Source: Lachnospiraceae bacterium P6A3 (lineage in GTDB: Bacteria > Bacillota > Clostridia > Lachnospirales > Lachnospiraceae). From it: a stretch of DNA of 64,000 nt. The stretch covers positions 268,541-332,540 of the forward strand of contig JNKP01000004.1 in the NCBI GenBank assembly GCA_000702085.1, written 5' to 3'. This document shows, in pieces, positions 1 through 10,384 of this stretch. The stretch's first letter is position 1, and the number at the start of each line of letters is the position of its first letter. Both the position numbers and the translations under genes were made by a program. Under the pieces are notes generated by a model. That model saw nothing but the letters and a program-made list of their open reading frames with translations, did no database searches and was not told the origin of the DNA.

Positions 1-1
1 T

Positions 2-2377
2 GTGATGATCCCCGAAAAGGGACCGATTACCGATGAACTTCTCGGCCGTATGGACAGATGGTTCCGTGCAGCCAACTATCTCGCAGCAGGACAGCTTTAC
101 CTGCTTGAGAATCCCCTTCTCAGAAAACCCCTCACCATCGATCAGGTTAAAAAGAAGATCGTAGGACATTGGGGAACCGTACCCGGACAGAACTTTGTCT
201 TCGTACACTTAAACCGTGTCATTAAGAGATATGATCTCGACCTTATCCTTCTCTCAGGTCCCGGACACGGCGGAAACTTCTATATCGCAAACGACTACCT
301 CGACGGAACTTATTCAGAGGTTTATCCCAATATTTCAGAGGATGAATCCGGTATGCAGAAACTGTTCAAGCAGTTCTCATTTCCCGGAGGAATGCCTTCA
401 CACTGCGCACCCGAAACTCCCGGTTCCATCAACGAGGGTGGTGAGCTCGGATACGGAATCGCTCACGCATTCGGTGCGGTTTTCGATAACCCCGATCTTA
501 TCGCTGCAGTAACAGTAGGAGACGGTGAGGCTGAGACCGGACCTCTCGCTACTTCATGGCAGTCCAATAAATTCCTTAACCCCGTAACCGACGGTGCGGT
601 TCTTCCCATTATGCACCTCAACGGATACAAGATCGCCAACCCCACCGTATTCGCAAGAATGAGCCATCAGGAAATCGTTGATTTCTTCCACGGCAACGGA
701 TGGGAGCCTTACTTCGTAGAAGGCGACGATCCCATGACCATGCACAAGCTCATGGCTGAGACTCTCGATACCGTTATTGAGAAGATCAAGGCTATTCAGG
801 AGCATGCTCGTACCACCGGCGACACCACTCGTCCCGTATGGCCCATGATCGTACTTCGTACCCCCAAGGGATGGACCGGACCTAAGGTAGTTGACGGCAA
901 GAGGATCGAAGGAAACTTCCTTGCTCACCAGGTACCCATTTCCATGGAGAAGCCCGAAGAGCATCTGAAGATCCTTGAGGATTGGCTCCGTTCATACAAG
1001 CCCGAAGAGCTCTTCGATGAAAACGGAAGAGCATTCGAGGATATCAGATCTCTTGCTCCCGTAGGAAATGCAAGAATCGGTGCTAACCCTCACGGAAACG
1101 GCGGACTTCTTCTCAGAGACCTCAGACTTCCCGATTTCAGAGATTATGCATTTGATACTCAGGGACACGGCGAGCGCGACGGTCAGGATATGATCGAACT
1201 CGGTAAGTTCGTAAGAGATATCTTCAAGCTTAATAAAGAAGCTAAGAACTTCAGAATTTTCGGACCCGATGAGACCAACTCCAACAGACTCAATGCCGTA
1301 TTTGAGGCAGAGAACCGTGATTGGAATGCAGAGCGTTATGATGATGACGATCACCTCGCAGCTGACGGAAGAGTTATGGACTCCATGCTTTCCGAGCATA
1401 TGTGCGAAGGCTGGCTCGAGGGATATCTCCTCACCGGACGTCACGGATTCTTCGCTACTTACGAAGCATTCGCTCGTATCATCGACTCAATGGCTGCACA
1501 GCATGCTAAGTGGCTCAAGGTTAGCAACCAGCTTCCCTGGAGAGAGGAGATCGCATCCCTCAACCTTATCATGGCATCAACCGTATGGCAGCAGGACCAC
1601 AACGGATTCACTCATCAGGATCCCGGATTTATGGATCACATCGCCAATAAGAAGGCAGACGTCGTAAGACTCTATCTTCCTCCCGATGCCAACTGCCTGC
1701 TTTCATGCTTCGATCACTGTATCCGTTCACGTAACTATGTAAACGTAATCGTAGCATCTAAGCATCCCAGACCTCAGTGGCTCTCCATGCCCGAAGCAGT
1801 TAAGCACTGCACTCAGGGTATCGGAATCTGGGAGTGGGCTTCCAACGATCAGGGACAGGAACCCGACATCGTATTTGCCTGCGCAGGTGAAACTCCTACC
1901 CTTGAAGCCCTTGCAGCAGTTTCAATTCTCAAGAGCGAGATTCCCGAGATCAAGATCCGTTTCATCAACGTAGTCGATCTCTTCAAGCTCCAGCCTGCAA
2001 ACGAGCATCCTCACGGACTTCAGGATGCCGAGTACGATATGCTCTTCACCCAGGATAAGCCCGTTGTATTTGCTTTCCACGGATATGCATCCCTTGTACA
2101 TGAGCTTACTTACAGACGTCACAACAACCGTCTCATGCATGTACGCGGATACAAAGAAGAAGGCACCATTACCACTCCTTTCGATGTACGTGTTCAGAAC
2201 CATGTGGATCGTTTCCACCTTGTACAGCTTGCACTTAAGAATCTTCCTCAGCTCGGAAACAGAGGTGCTTACCTCTATCAGAAGATGAGCGACAAGCTTG
2301 TTGAGCACACCCAGTACATCCACCAGTATGGCGAAGACCTTCCCGAAGTAGCCGGATGGAAGTGGGAGCATAAATAA
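2..2377 (+). CDS. xfp: Phosphoketolase (xylulose-5-phosphate/fructose-6-phosphate)
   Basis: This thiamine-diphosphate enzyme splits xylulose 5-phosphate or fructose 6-phosphate with inorganic phosphate. The products are acetyl phosphate plus glyceraldehyde 3-phosphate or erythrose 4-phosphate. About 790 residues match the usual family length. Visible family blocks are VGHWGTVPG near residue 54, the glycine- and histidine-rich GPGHGG near 87, and the diphosphate-binding GDGEAETGP near 173. The ORF opens at the window edge with GTG at 2 and ATG at 5. The N terminus could be complete, but the ribosome site lies outside the window, so the start is unproven. A strong terminator follows, so it is the last gene of its transcript. 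It gives a phosphoketolase route from pentoses to acetyl phosphate. Confidence 0.96.
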   Translation: MMIPEKGPITDELLGRMDRWFRAANYLAAGQLYLLENPLLRKPLTIDQVKKKIVGHWGTVPGQNFVFVHLNRVIKRYDLDLILLSGPGHGGNFYIANDYLDGTYSEVYPNISEDESGMQKLFKQFSFPGGMPSHCAPETPGSINEGGELGYGIAHAFGAVFDNPDLIAAVTVGDGEAETGPLATSWQSNKFLNPVTDGAVLPIMHLNGYKIANPTVFARMSHQEIVDFFHGNGWEPYFVEGDDPMTMHKLMAETLDTVIEKIKAIQEHARTTGDTTRPVWPMIVLRTPKGWTGPKVVDGKRIEGNFLAHQVPISMEKPEEHLKILEDWLRSYKPEELFDENGRAFEDIRSLAPVGNARIGANPHGNGGLLLRDLRLPDFRDYAFDTQGHGERDGQDMIELGKFVRDIFKLNKEAKNFRIFGPDETNSNRLNAVFEAENRDWNAERYDDDDHLAADGRVMDSMLSEHMCEGWLEGYLLTGRHGFFATYEAFARIIDSMAAQHAKWLKVSNQLPWREEIASLNLIMASTVWQQDHNGFTHQDPGFMDHIANKKADVVRLYLPPDANCLLSCFDHCIRSRNYVNVIVASKHPRPQWLSMPEAVKHCTQGIGIWEWASNDQGQEPDIVFACAGETPTLEALAAVSILKSEIPEIKIRFINVVDLFKLQPANEHPHGLQDAEYDMLFTQDKPVVFAFHGYASLVHELTYRRHNNRLMHVRGYKEEGTITTPFDVRVQNHVDRFHLVQLALKNLPQLGNRGAYLYQKMSDKLVEHTQYIHQYGEDLPEVAGWKWEHK

Positions 2378-2424
2378 TCAAATCCCAAAAAACAGTTTTA
2401 CAGGTTCATAAACTCCTTTAATTA

Positions 2425-2457
2425 AATCCGGTCGGCTTATGCCGGCCGGATTTTTTT
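2425..2457 (+). terminator. Rho-independent terminator of xfp
   Basis: A 12-bp GC-rich stem (left arm AATCCGGTCGGC, loop TTAT) is followed directly by seven T. It lies 48 bases after the xfp stop codon. Confidence 0.93.
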
Positions 2458-2484
2458 GTAGAAAAGGTCCCGTTATGGTATAGT
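2456..2484 (+). promoter_or_regulatory. Putative sigma-A promoter for the XRE regulator
   Basis: TTGTAG at 2456-2461 and TATAGT at 2479-2484 are separated by 17 bases. The -35 box overlaps the T-tract of the xfp terminator. The predicted leader to the TTG start at 2606 is about 115 bases. Confidence 0.5.
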
Positions 2485-2605
2485 TTTTAAGGATTTTTCT
2501 ACAGGACATGATGTGTCCTGCCGCAAAAAACACGCAATTCTCGCTTTGTGTCGTGGTTTTTTCTTCGGAAAATTCCGAAAATCAATCGTGAAAGGAGGTC
2601 GCAAG

Positions 2606-3760
2606 TTGGATCAGAAAAAAACAGGACAATTTTTAAAAATGCTTCGTAACGAAAAGCAGATGACCCAGGAACAACTGGCTCAGGTTTTTAATGTCAGTTC
2701 CAGATCTGTATCCAGATGGGAAACCGGAAGCAATCTTCCGGATATTTCTCTGCTTGTCGAAATAGCGGACTTTTACGATGTGGATGTAAGGGAAATCATA
2801 GACGGAGAAAGGAAAAGCGAGATGATGAACAATGAAGTAAGGGAAGTCGCCGAACATATGGCGGCTTATGCCGGTAAGGAAAAAAGTAAACTGCTGACAT
2901 TTATTCAGATCGTATCGATAGCCGGTCTTATTGTACTGGCTGTATCCATAGTACTTCAATCGATACATTTTGAAGTAAATGCCAAAAATATAGCAACCCT
3001 CGTCGCATCCGTTATCGGCCTCGGAGTTATGGGCGTGATAACACTCTATGTTACCGGGGTGCTTCAGAAGATCGTTAAGAATAAAAAAGGATTCTTTACC
3101 ACTGTAATAATCGTTGTATGCGTTCTTCTGGGATACGGCTTAATTAAGCTGTTTCTCGCGTTTTTGGCAGTGGGACTTCTGATCTTCTCGGTTTGGATCG
3201 AGAAGATCGAGGTTTACGACGATATAGAAAATTATGATAATTACTTCAACACAACCATATATGACGACGGAGAATATCAAAAATTTCATCAGCTGGATGA
3301 AGAAATGTTCAGGATCTACCCCGAAACAATTACTTCTGACATGGATCCTAAGGATTTCATGGTTGTTTACTACAATCCCTGGGATCCCCAGTTTGTTACC
3401 GATCTTGTAGTGGATTATACCCCCGTCGATTACGCCTCAGAGATCGAAAGACTTGAAATGATAGGCGTGGAAGAGGAATATCTCGATTACTATAATGTAA
3501 CGGGAGAACCCGAAGGATACGATATTATCGCAATGGATGCGGATGAGTACTACGGATTTGTATATGCGATGATTCCGGAAGGAGCATCTGCGGATAATAC
3601 CGAGATCACATATGTCGGAATATGGTTCTGTAATTACTTCATGGATCTTGATCCCGCAGATTATCTTCCCGAAGAACATATTCTCGAAGGGCTGGATGTA
3701 AGTGACAATAATCCTTATGCACTCAGACGGAGAGAAGAGTTGGGAATCCCCGGTTTTTAA
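2606..3760 (+). CDS. Membrane-anchored XRE-family regulator
   Basis: The 384-residue protein has an N-terminal Cro/C1-type helix-turn-helix (about residues 5-60, with MTQEQLAQ and SVSRWETG). Three or four hydrophobic membrane segments follow at about 95-195. The C-terminal 190 residues are very acidic and rich in Tyr. The start is TTG at 2606, because AAAGGAGG at 2591-2598 sits 7 bases ahead of it; the longer reading from 2513 has no ribosome site. HTH-plus-membrane proteins of this layout are common beside ABC transporters in Firmicutes. Here the transporter genes begin 190 bases downstream. A role in sensing envelope stress or peptides is inference; the C-terminal domain was not recognised. 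Confidence 0.8.
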   Translation: MDQKKTGQFLKMLRNEKQMTQEQLAQVFNVSSRSVSRWETGSNLPDISLLVEIADFYDVDVREIIDGERKSEMMNNEVREVAEHMAAYAGKEKSKLLTFIQIVSIAGLIVLAVSIVLQSIHFEVNAKNIATLVASVIGLGVMGVITLYVTGVLQKIVKNKKGFFTTVIIVVCVLLGYGLIKLFLAFLAVGLLIFSVWIEKIEVYDDIENYDNYFNTTIYDDGEYQKFHQLDEEMFRIYPETITSDMDPKDFMVVYYNPWDPQFVTDLVVDYTPVDYASEIERLEMIGVEEEYLDYYNVTGEPEGYDIIAMDADEYYGFVYAMIPEGASADNTEITYVGIWFCNYFMDLDPADYLPEEHILEGLDVSDNNPYALRRREELGIPGF

Positions 3761-3772
3761 TAATGAATCATG

Positions 3773-3803
3773 GAAAGGGCTGATCATATGTAGCAGCCCT
3801 TTC
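3773..3803 (+). terminator. Hairpin after the XRE regulator
   Basis: A 10-bp perfect stem (GAAAGGGCTG with CAGCCCTTTC) has an 11-base loop. The T-tract after it is poor, so it may be a weak terminator. Confidence 0.6.
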
Positions 3804-3857
3804 TTGGAGCTTATATATAATTGGTTTTTGGAAACTATTAATTTATCATTAAATTTG

Positions 3858-3887
3858 TTGTATTCGTATAATCCAGCATAGTATTAT
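3858..3887 (+). promoter_or_regulatory. Possible promoter for the peptidase-ABC cluster
   Basis: TTGTAT at 3858-3863 and TATTAT at 3882-3887 are separated by 18 bases in an AT-rich gap ahead of the gene at 3949. Both boxes are imperfect. Confidence 0.4.
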
Positions 3888-3948
3888 AAAAAATGTGTGT
3901 TTAGGAGGAAACTATCGTATATAACGGTATATATAAAGGAGGCTTCGG

Positions 3949-4455
3949 ATGTTAGACAAAAGAGTGAGGATACCCATGATCGCGGGAATCGTGGTTTACG
4001 GTATTTCCATCGTACTCAGCATTCTTTGTGCGCTGAGTACGCAAAAAATTTTACCGCTTTTTTCGACGATTGAGTATGATGGGATGATCTTCTCGCCATC
4101 GATCCTGAAAAGCATGGTGTACATTGTTCTGTATATTGCTTTTTGTTTTATTATGCAGACCACAAACGGAAGCAATAACCGGGTGATAGGGATCATTTTA
4201 CTTGTGGCATACGGTGTTTCCGGTATTGTGAATTTTTTCTGGGGATTTATCGACAATATTATCGCCGCACGAAAAGGAGTCGAGTATCTGGCTGCGGCTT
4301 CAAGTATGAGTACAGCTACGTCCATAGTCACCTTACCCTTTACCCTTGCGGCAAGTATTCTGATTGTTGTTGCCATCGGAAGGTTTGGGATTATCGGAGA
4401 TTTAAAAGCTTCGGAAGATAATGCATCACAGGATGATGTTGGTTTTGGAGGATGA
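3949..4455 (+). CDS. Small four-helix membrane protein, function unknown
   Basis: The 168-residue protein has about four hydrophobic segments (near residues 10-30, 52-68, 78-98 and 122-145) and a short acidic tail. No catalytic motif was seen and the family was not recognised. ATG 3949 follows a strong AAAGGAGG site. Its TGA overlaps the first ATG of the next reading frame, so it is translationally coupled to the M13 peptidase lipoprotein and probably shares its transcript with the ABC transporter behind it. It may be an accessory membrane subunit of that cluster (inference from position only). Confidence 0.75.
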   Translation: MLDKRVRIPMIAGIVVYGISIVLSILCALSTQKILPLFSTIEYDGMIFSPSILKSMVYIVLYIAFCFIMQTTNGSNNRVIGIILLVAYGVSGIVNFFWGFIDNIIAARKGVEYLAAASSMSTATSIVTLPFTLAASILIVVAIGRFGIIGDLKASEDNASQDDVGFGG

Positions 4456-4457
4456 TC

Positions 4458-6452
4458 ATGAGAAAAAAGATCGGGATGATACTATGCGTCAGTATGGTAC
4501 TTGGCATGCTGGGCGGATGTGGAATGACTGTGGAAACTCCCGAAGAGCAGGAGAGTGAGGTAACGGAGCTTCCGCCTGCAAGGGCACAGGATGATTTCTT
4601 CAGATTTGTCAATGAAGATCTGATCGCGGAAGCACAATTTGACTACGGTGAAGCGGTAGCCGCGGGCAGCTTTGATTCGAAAATTCCTGAGACTCAGGTG
4701 AAGGATATTATCAGGGATGTGGTATCCGGAAGCGGATATGAGCAGGGCACTGAAGAATATATCATTAAGAAAGCGTATGATCTTTACGGTGCATATGATT
4801 TTGAATCCGGAGAGGTTCCTGCCGAACTGGATAATCTTTTCCATGAGATAGATAAGATCTCATCTTTGGATGAACTCCTGAAAATGGATGCAAAGCTCTA
4901 CAGGGAATACTCCGCGGGAAATATCTTCCATATGGATGTGGGTGTTGATTATCTGGCTGCGGGAGATACAATCTTTGTATTTAATCAGTACACTGCCTTC
5001 ATGGATGCGGATTTCAAGACTCTTGAGGAGACCTACGGTCCCTTGAATTCTCTTAAGCAGCTGAGTTCGCTCTTTCTTCAGGAGATGGGACATGATGAAT
5101 CCGAAGCCGATGAGGTCGGAACAAAATTCGGATATATTGTAATGGATCTGTATAATGCTTCGGATATGGACATTGTCAATTGCGCAATGCCTATGGAATA
5201 TTTCAAGCAGCTGACTCCTGCGGAAGCTAAGGCAATTCTTACCAATGTCGATCTTGACAATTATCTGAAAGATCTGGGAATCAACCCTACGGTCTGTGAC
5301 AGGTTTGGAGTATACGATCTCGGACAGCTTGAAGCATTAAATGCTCTGTTTACCGAGGAGAACCTGGATGTTTTTAAGTGCTGGGAGATGTTATCCGTCT
5401 ACAGTCAGTACCGGAGATTCATTGTAAACGGATATGACAAACTTGAAGACTACAGAAATATAGATTACAGATCGGATGAAGATCTGGTTCTGGATGAGAT
5501 CTATAACGGTTATTCCGAACAGACGGATCCTCTCTATGTCGAGAAGATCTATTCACAGGAAATGGATGATGCACTCATCGCCATGTGCGACGACATAAAG
5601 GACGGATACAGGGAACTTATATCACAGGCAACCTGGCTCAGTGAGGCTACAAGAAAGGGTCTTCTTACCAAACTCGATAATATTGTGTACGTAACAGGTG
5701 CGGATCTTGAAAGAACGGATCCTTCCGAATGCAGGGATATTACCGGAAACGATTATTTTGAATTTTACCTTTCATATACAAGACATAATACGAAGAATTC
5801 ATTCGATCAGGTAGGAACGCCCGGAGACAGAAAAGGCATACAGATGCCCATGCAGATGTTCAATGCGTGTTACGATCCGTCACTCAATAACATCACCATT
5901 ACCGTTGCGATGATGAATAAGCCCTTCTTTAGTCTTGATCAGGATTACTATACCAATCTCGGGGGACTCGGTGCCGTGATCGCACATGAGATAGGACATG
6001 CGTTTGACAGTAACTGCATAGTCTTCAATGAGAATGGCATATACGATCCCTCATGGATCACTTCTGCGGATATGGATGCACTTATTGCGAGAAATGAAAC
6101 CGCAAAGGCATATTTTGAGAATAACTTCACTCTTTTCGGGGTTTACCATGTGGACGGTGAGCAGACTCTCGGTGAAAACTATGCCGACCTTGGAGGAATG
6201 GAGTGTGTAACTTCTCTTGCTCACACTCAGGCAGACCGTGAAGCGCTTTTCACCAATTATGCCAGAATCTGGTGTGAAAAGATAACCGATTCTGCGCTTA
6301 TAGACCAGCTGGAATATGATGTACACAGCCCTTCGTTCATCAGAGTAAATGCCATACTTTCGACAATAGACGTATTCTATGAAACATATGATGTGAAAGA
6401 AGGAGACGGAATGTACATAGCTCCCGAAGACCGCATCTCGAGATGGTATTAA
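4458..6452 (+). CDS. M13-family zinc metallopeptidase, lipoprotein
   Basis: The 664-residue protein belongs to the neprilysin/PepO family. Its zinc motif HEIGH is at about residues 510-514, and the second family motif ENYADLGG supplies the third ligand, Glu 573. The N terminus is a lipoprotein signal ending in LGGC, so the enzyme should sit on the outer face of the membrane and cut short peptides. ATG 4458 lies 6 bases after GGAGG; the ATG at 4452 is too close to it. The gene lies between a small membrane protein and an ABC exporter, which suggests joint handling of an extracellular peptide. That link is inferred from gene order. Confidence 0.92.
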   Translation: MRKKIGMILCVSMVLGMLGGCGMTVETPEEQESEVTELPPARAQDDFFRFVNEDLIAEAQFDYGEAVAAGSFDSKIPETQVKDIIRDVVSGSGYEQGTEEYIIKKAYDLYGAYDFESGEVPAELDNLFHEIDKISSLDELLKMDAKLYREYSAGNIFHMDVGVDYLAAGDTIFVFNQYTAFMDADFKTLEETYGPLNSLKQLSSLFLQEMGHDESEADEVGTKFGYIVMDLYNASDMDIVNCAMPMEYFKQLTPAEAKAILTNVDLDNYLKDLGINPTVCDRFGVYDLGQLEALNALFTEENLDVFKCWEMLSVYSQYRRFIVNGYDKLEDYRNIDYRSDEDLVLDEIYNGYSEQTDPLYVEKIYSQEMDDALIAMCDDIKDGYRELISQATWLSEATRKGLLTKLDNIVYVTGADLERTDPSECRDITGNDYFEFYLSYTRHNTKNSFDQVGTPGDRKGIQMPMQMFNACYDPSLNNITITVAMMNKPFFSLDQDYYTNLGGLGAVIAHEIGHAFDSNCIVFNENGIYDPSWITSADMDALIARNETAKAYFENNFTLFGVYHVDGEQTLGENYADLGGMECVTSLAHTQADREALFTNYARIWCEKITDSALIDQLEYDVHSPSFIRVNAILSTIDVFYETYDVKEGDGMYIAPEDRISRWY

Positions 6453-6465
6453 GGGGGGCGTTAAT

Positions 6466-8934
6466 ATGAGATTAATAATAAAGACAACATTAAAAAATGT
6501 ATTCGGAAGACCCTTAAGATCGCTTCTCGTTATCTTTTCAATCTTTGTATGTGCTTTTTCGGCACTGTTTTGTTTCGATCTCTCAGGCAGTATGAAGGGG
6601 CTGGTGGTCGGACTGTTCAGTGAGATTTACGGAGATACCGATCTTACGGCCTATATGTCGGTGCTGAACCCGGAGAAGATTCCCGATGATTTTCCTGAAT
6701 ATGAAATGATGACCATGAAGTATTTTTCGGACACCATCTATTCGGATATCCCCGGTGAATATGCTTATGTATCGACGGAAGACTATTATATCTTTGCGGT
6801 TGATGCCGTGGCTGCACATAAATTCGGATTTCTGGATGCAACTGTTCTGCCCAAATACCATGCTATTATCACGGATCAGTTTGCGGCTGCGATAGGTTAT
6901 GAATACGGAGACGCCCTTATAGTTCATGATAAAGCCGGTGAAGAAGTAAGACTTACGGTTGATGATATCGTTCCTTCGGATGCCAAAAACCTCCTCTTCA
7001 GCGGAAAGTCGGTAGTAGTCAGTGAAGAGACCGCGGAGGTTCTTTCGTGCGGTAAGAATGTAGCCGGAAGACTGATGATAGATATCCTCGATGATGCTCA
7101 GATCGATTCCGCGGAGGAGATACTCTGGGAGACCTTCGGCAAGGACAATGTCATGCGCTTTGCCATGACCGACGAGCTGACCGGATTGCTTGATGAGCTT
7201 TTCGGATTCCTCTTCATACTGTTTGCGGTAGCGTTTCTTCTGGTTGTGTTTATCACATTCTCAATCTGTGAAAGGATTGTTGCGGACAGAATGTCATTCA
7301 TCGGAACACTGCGAAGTCTGGGACTCAGTTCGAGAATGACGGCACTGATCCTGCTTTTTGAAAATGTTACCTATGCGATTCTCGGAAGCATACCCGGTAT
7401 CCTTCTGTATATGGGTATCAGAGGACCCATGTACGATCTTCTTCTCTATGTTGAAAACGGGGACGGCACCTCCTTGGTGCTTACACCTCCGGGACTTTCA
7501 CCGGTTCTTGTTGCATCGATAGTTATCATTGCGATACTGATAGAATGCCTTATTCCTCTTAAGGCTGTTCTTAAAGCGCTCAATACTTCGATCAGAGATA
7601 TTATCTTTGATAACAGAGATACCGCTTATAAGTTCAGCAAAACTACTCTTATTGCGGGCGGGGTGCTTGCTTTTCTTGCACTGGTACTCTTTATTTTTGC
7701 AAAAAGACTTTTCGGAACGGGAATGTGCCTTATCGCATCGGTTATTGCACTGTCGTTCCTTTTCCCGCTCATACTTAAGGGCGTAACTAATGTGCTTTCC
7801 CGAATAGCGGAGAAGTTTGAAAGAGGCAGGCTCGCTCTTTCCGCAAGGGAGGCAATCTCGAGAAAGAGCACGGTGGCGAGCGGAGTTCTGTGCGCCACTT
7901 CTGCAACCATGTGTGTGATCATATATATCATTGCAACTTCGATGATGGATTACAGCACTGCGGATATTTATGATTGTGATGTACTGGTCACGGTTACCGA
8001 CCAGGCCAAGAAGCTTTCTTTTGTTCCTTATCTGGACAGCGTTACGGATACCGAATTCCTCTATGATACTATCGGATATATCTATCTTGAAGATGAAGAG
8101 AAGGAGAAGGCCGCACAGTTTTTCGGAATGCCCGACGGAGGTTTCAGATATTACAACGGTATTTCCGGACTTCCCGAGAGCATCGAGGAGGGAACGGTTT
8201 ATATAGAAAACGGCTGGGCGAAGAGAAACGGTTATGCGGTAGGTGATACCCTGACTCTAACCATAGACCCCACCGGAGTATTCCCCATAAGGAAGGAATA
8301 TACGATTGCCGGACTGTTTAAGATCAATTCCATGGAGTCGATGAAAAATGACTTTGTCGTATCCGAGGATGAATTCAAGAGCATCTTCCATGATAATCCG
8401 GGATATATGCTTGTTATGGCAGACGATCCGGACACGGTAAGGGATCTGATCAAGAGATATGCGGTGGGAACCGCAAGTGATGTTAAGACTCATCAGGAGC
8501 TTATCGATGAGTCCGAAAAGGAAAATGCCCAGTCCAACCGTGTATATATCATAGTCATTGCGGTTGCGCTTATCATGACATGCATCGGCATGACAACCAA
8601 CCAGCTCATCGGATTTGAAGGCAGGAAGAAGGAATGCGCGGTACTGATCTCCACTTCCATGAGCAAAAAGACCCTTGCGGGTATTCTTTTCCGTGAGATG
8701 TTCATTACTTCCGTCACCTCTTCGACCGTGGGATGTTTATTCGGAACGATGCTGTGTACTGTAATAAAGAGAGCGGTTAATCTGGCAGACACGCTGAATA
8801 TGCCTGTTGTAATCCATGCTTCGGCTGTTCTCGGGCTCTGGGTGGGAATGTGCCTGATATTTGCATTAACGGTTCTGTTCCCCATCAAGAACATGAGAAA
8901 GATGAAACTGTCCGAGCAGCTTAAGTATGAATAA
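6466..8934 (+). CDS. ABC transporter permease, FtsX/MacB type
   Basis: The 822-residue permease has a first membrane helix at about 15-35, then a roughly 190-residue outside domain. A membrane cluster spans about 240-440, followed by a second outside domain and a final cluster at about 685-815. This is the double-FtsX layout of MacB/LolC-like and bacteriocin-resistance permeases. Such proteins usually use ATP to drive changes in an outside domain rather than to move solutes through a pore. GGGGGG at 6453-6458 gives a ribosome site for ATG 6466. Its end overlaps the region of the ATPase start, so the two subunits are coupled. Confidence 0.88.
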   Translation: MRLIIKTTLKNVFGRPLRSLLVIFSIFVCAFSALFCFDLSGSMKGLVVGLFSEIYGDTDLTAYMSVLNPEKIPDDFPEYEMMTMKYFSDTIYSDIPGEYAYVSTEDYYIFAVDAVAAHKFGFLDATVLPKYHAIITDQFAAAIGYEYGDALIVHDKAGEEVRLTVDDIVPSDAKNLLFSGKSVVVSEETAEVLSCGKNVAGRLMIDILDDAQIDSAEEILWETFGKDNVMRFAMTDELTGLLDELFGFLFILFAVAFLLVVFITFSICERIVADRMSFIGTLRSLGLSSRMTALILLFENVTYAILGSIPGILLYMGIRGPMYDLLLYVENGDGTSLVLTPPGLSPVLVASIVIIAILIECLIPLKAVLKALNTSIRDIIFDNRDTAYKFSKTTLIAGGVLAFLALVLFIFAKRLFGTGMCLIASVIALSFLFPLILKGVTNVLSRIAEKFERGRLALSAREAISRKSTVASGVLCATSATMCVIIYIIATSMMDYSTADIYDCDVLVTVTDQAKKLSFVPYLDSVTDTEFLYDTIGYIYLEDEEKEKAAQFFGMPDGGFRYYNGISGLPESIEEGTVYIENGWAKRNGYAVGDTLTLTIDPTGVFPIRKEYTIAGLFKINSMESMKNDFVVSEDEFKSIFHDNPGYMLVMADDPDTVRDLIKRYAVGTASDVKTHQELIDESEKENAQSNRVYIIVIAVALIMTCIGMTTNQLIGFEGRKKECAVLISTSMSKKTLAGILFREMFITSVTSSTVGCLFGTMLCTVIKRAVNLADTLNMPVVIHASAVLGLWVGMCLIFALTVLFPIKNMRKMKLSEQLKYE

Positions 8935-8950
8935 TAAGGGAGATAAATAT

Positions 8951-9694
8951 ATGAACACCGTAATTGAAGTAAGTAACGTTAGTAAGACATTTGGTAAAGG
9001 CACCACTCTCAATAGGGTTCTGGATAATTGCAGTTTATGTGTAAACGAAGGTGAATTCGTATCCCTTATGGGTGCATCGGGATCCGGAAAATCCACTCTT
9101 CTTTATCTGATAGGCGGATTGGACAGAGATTTTGAAGGAAAGATTACTCTTTGCGGAGAGGACATAGGTTCTCTCAAAGATAACAAGCTTTCAAAACTGA
9201 GACTGTCAAATATCGGATTCGTATTCCAGTTCTATAACCTGGTCATGAATTTAAATGTTGAGGATAATATCCTTCTTCCCATGACCGTAAACGGTAAGAA
9301 AAAGAGTGAGCTTAAGAAGGAACTCGACGAGATACTTGAGATCACCGGTCTGACCGAGAAAAGAAAGGCAATGCCTTCCACTCTTTCCGGAGGACAGCAG
9401 CAGAGAGTTGCCATTGCAAGAGCGATATTGGGTAATCCTTCCATAATACTTGCGGATGAACCTACCGGTAACCTTGATTCCAAATCAACCGCAGAGATCA
9501 TGGAGCTTTTCTCAAGACTAAACAAGGAAAAGGGCCTTACCATCCTTCAGGTAACCCACTCCGAGAAGTGCGCATCCTACGGAAGCAGAACCATTCTTCT
9601 GGACAGCGGCAAGATAGTGGGATCGGATGACGAACAGCCCGGAGAGGTGTCCGCTGAAGAGGAACCGGCTTCGGATACGGAAAAGGCAGAGTAA
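8951..9694 (+). CDS. ABC transporter ATP-binding protein, LolD/MacB type
   Basis: This 247-residue ATPase has Walker A GASGSGKST at about residues 38-46, the signature LSGGQQQR, and Walker B ILADEPTGNLDS, as in the LolD/MacB/SalX group. The start is ATG 8951, with AAGGGA 8 bases upstream; the reading from 8927 runs through the permease stop and has no ribosome site. The last 25 residues are acidic and probably disordered. It pairs with the FtsX-type permease just upstream, and with the lipoprotein peptidase it forms a probable membrane-surface complex. A strong hairpin follows the stop at once. Confidence 0.93.
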   Translation: MNTVIEVSNVSKTFGKGTTLNRVLDNCSLCVNEGEFVSLMGASGSGKSTLLYLIGGLDRDFEGKITLCGEDIGSLKDNKLSKLRLSNIGFVFQFYNLVMNLNVEDNILLPMTVNGKKKSELKKELDEILEITGLTEKRKAMPSTLSGGQQQRVAIARAILGNPSIILADEPTGNLDSKSTAEIMELFSRLNKEKGLTILQVTHSEKCASYGSRTILLDSGKIVGSDDEQPGEVSAEEEPASDTEKAE

Positions 9695-9698
9695 AAAA

Positions 9699-9728
9699 AT
9701 GGAGCAGATCCCAGCGGATCTGCTCCAT
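9699..9728. terminator. Bidirectional terminator between convergent genes
   Basis: A perfect 13-bp stem (half ATGGAGCAGATCC) has loop CAGC. A run of A on the left serves the minus-strand gene, and an AT-rich stretch on the right serves the plus-strand genes. It separates the ABC cluster from the DUF4867 gene. Confidence 0.88.
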
Positions 9729-9748
9729 TAATATTTTATATCGGGCTA

Positions 9749-10384
9749 TCAGTCGACCGCGATGTCGATATTCTTGCCGGTGAGACCTACGTAAGCACCG
9801 GAAGAAGCTTCGCTGCTCTCGGGATGAGCAATGAGCCACTTGTTGCGTGCCCAAAGGAGCTTGTCTTCATCGTTTCCTTCCTTAAGAGCAGGCTTGTCGG
9901 TGTTGGTTCCCTTGGGAAGAACTACGGCAACGCGGAATCCGTCATTTCCGTCGCACTGACAGGGAGCATAGTGAAGGCTGTCCTCATATACGAGAACAAC
10001 ATCGCCCTTATCAGCCTTAAATGCTACAACATCCTTGGTATCGAGCTTTCCGTCGTGGATATCCTCTGCCTTTGCAAGGAGAAGGACGAAAGAAGTGGTT
10101 CCGATGTTGAGCTCGCTTCCTCTGTGATACTCAAGACAGTTAAGCTTGGTGTTTCTTCCCCAGCACATACCTACCTGAATGGGCATTCCGCCGTAAGCAC
10201 GGTCGGTGAAATCCTTGTAAAGATCTGTGCATGCTTCGAGGCTGTCGATTCCGGGCTCGTAAGCGACTCCCTCGGCGGGAAGATCTATCTTATTCATTGC
10301 ATCGAGCAATGCAGATACATCATATCCGGTTAAAACCTTTCCGTATTTTTCGAATTCTTTGCTGTGAACTGAGATTAACTGCAT
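9749..10384 (-). CDS. DUF4867 family protein
   Basis: The 211-residue soluble protein resembles the DUF4867 family found in Clostridia. Typical stretches are the MQLISVHS start, GMCWGRNTKLNCLEYHRGSE and LHYAPC. The His, Cys and Asp pattern and the glycine-rich strands suggest a cupin-like fold; that is an inference. The start is ATG 10384, because AGGAGGT lies just ahead of it at 10391-10397 (minus strand). A longer reading to 10486 has no support. It stands alone, with the Smr gene diverging from it and the ABC cluster converging on it. Function unknown; a sugar- or metal-handling enzyme is possible. Confidence 0.8.
   Translation of the reverse strand: MQLISVHSKEFEKYGKVLTGYDVSALLDAMNKIDLPAEGVAYEPGIDSLEACTDLYKDFTDRAYGGMPIQVGMCWGRNTKLNCLEYHRGSELNIGTTSFVLLLAKAEDIHDGKLDTKDVVAFKADKGDVVLVYEDSLHYAPCQCDGNDGFRVAVVLPKGTNTDKPALKEGNDEDKLLWARNKWLIAHPESSEASSGAYVGLTGKNIDIAVD

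Noticed and set aside
554..1444. Long minus-strand reading frames opposite phosphoketolase
   Set aside because: They mirror the codon pattern of a clearly conserved gene and have no ribosome site or family resemblance.
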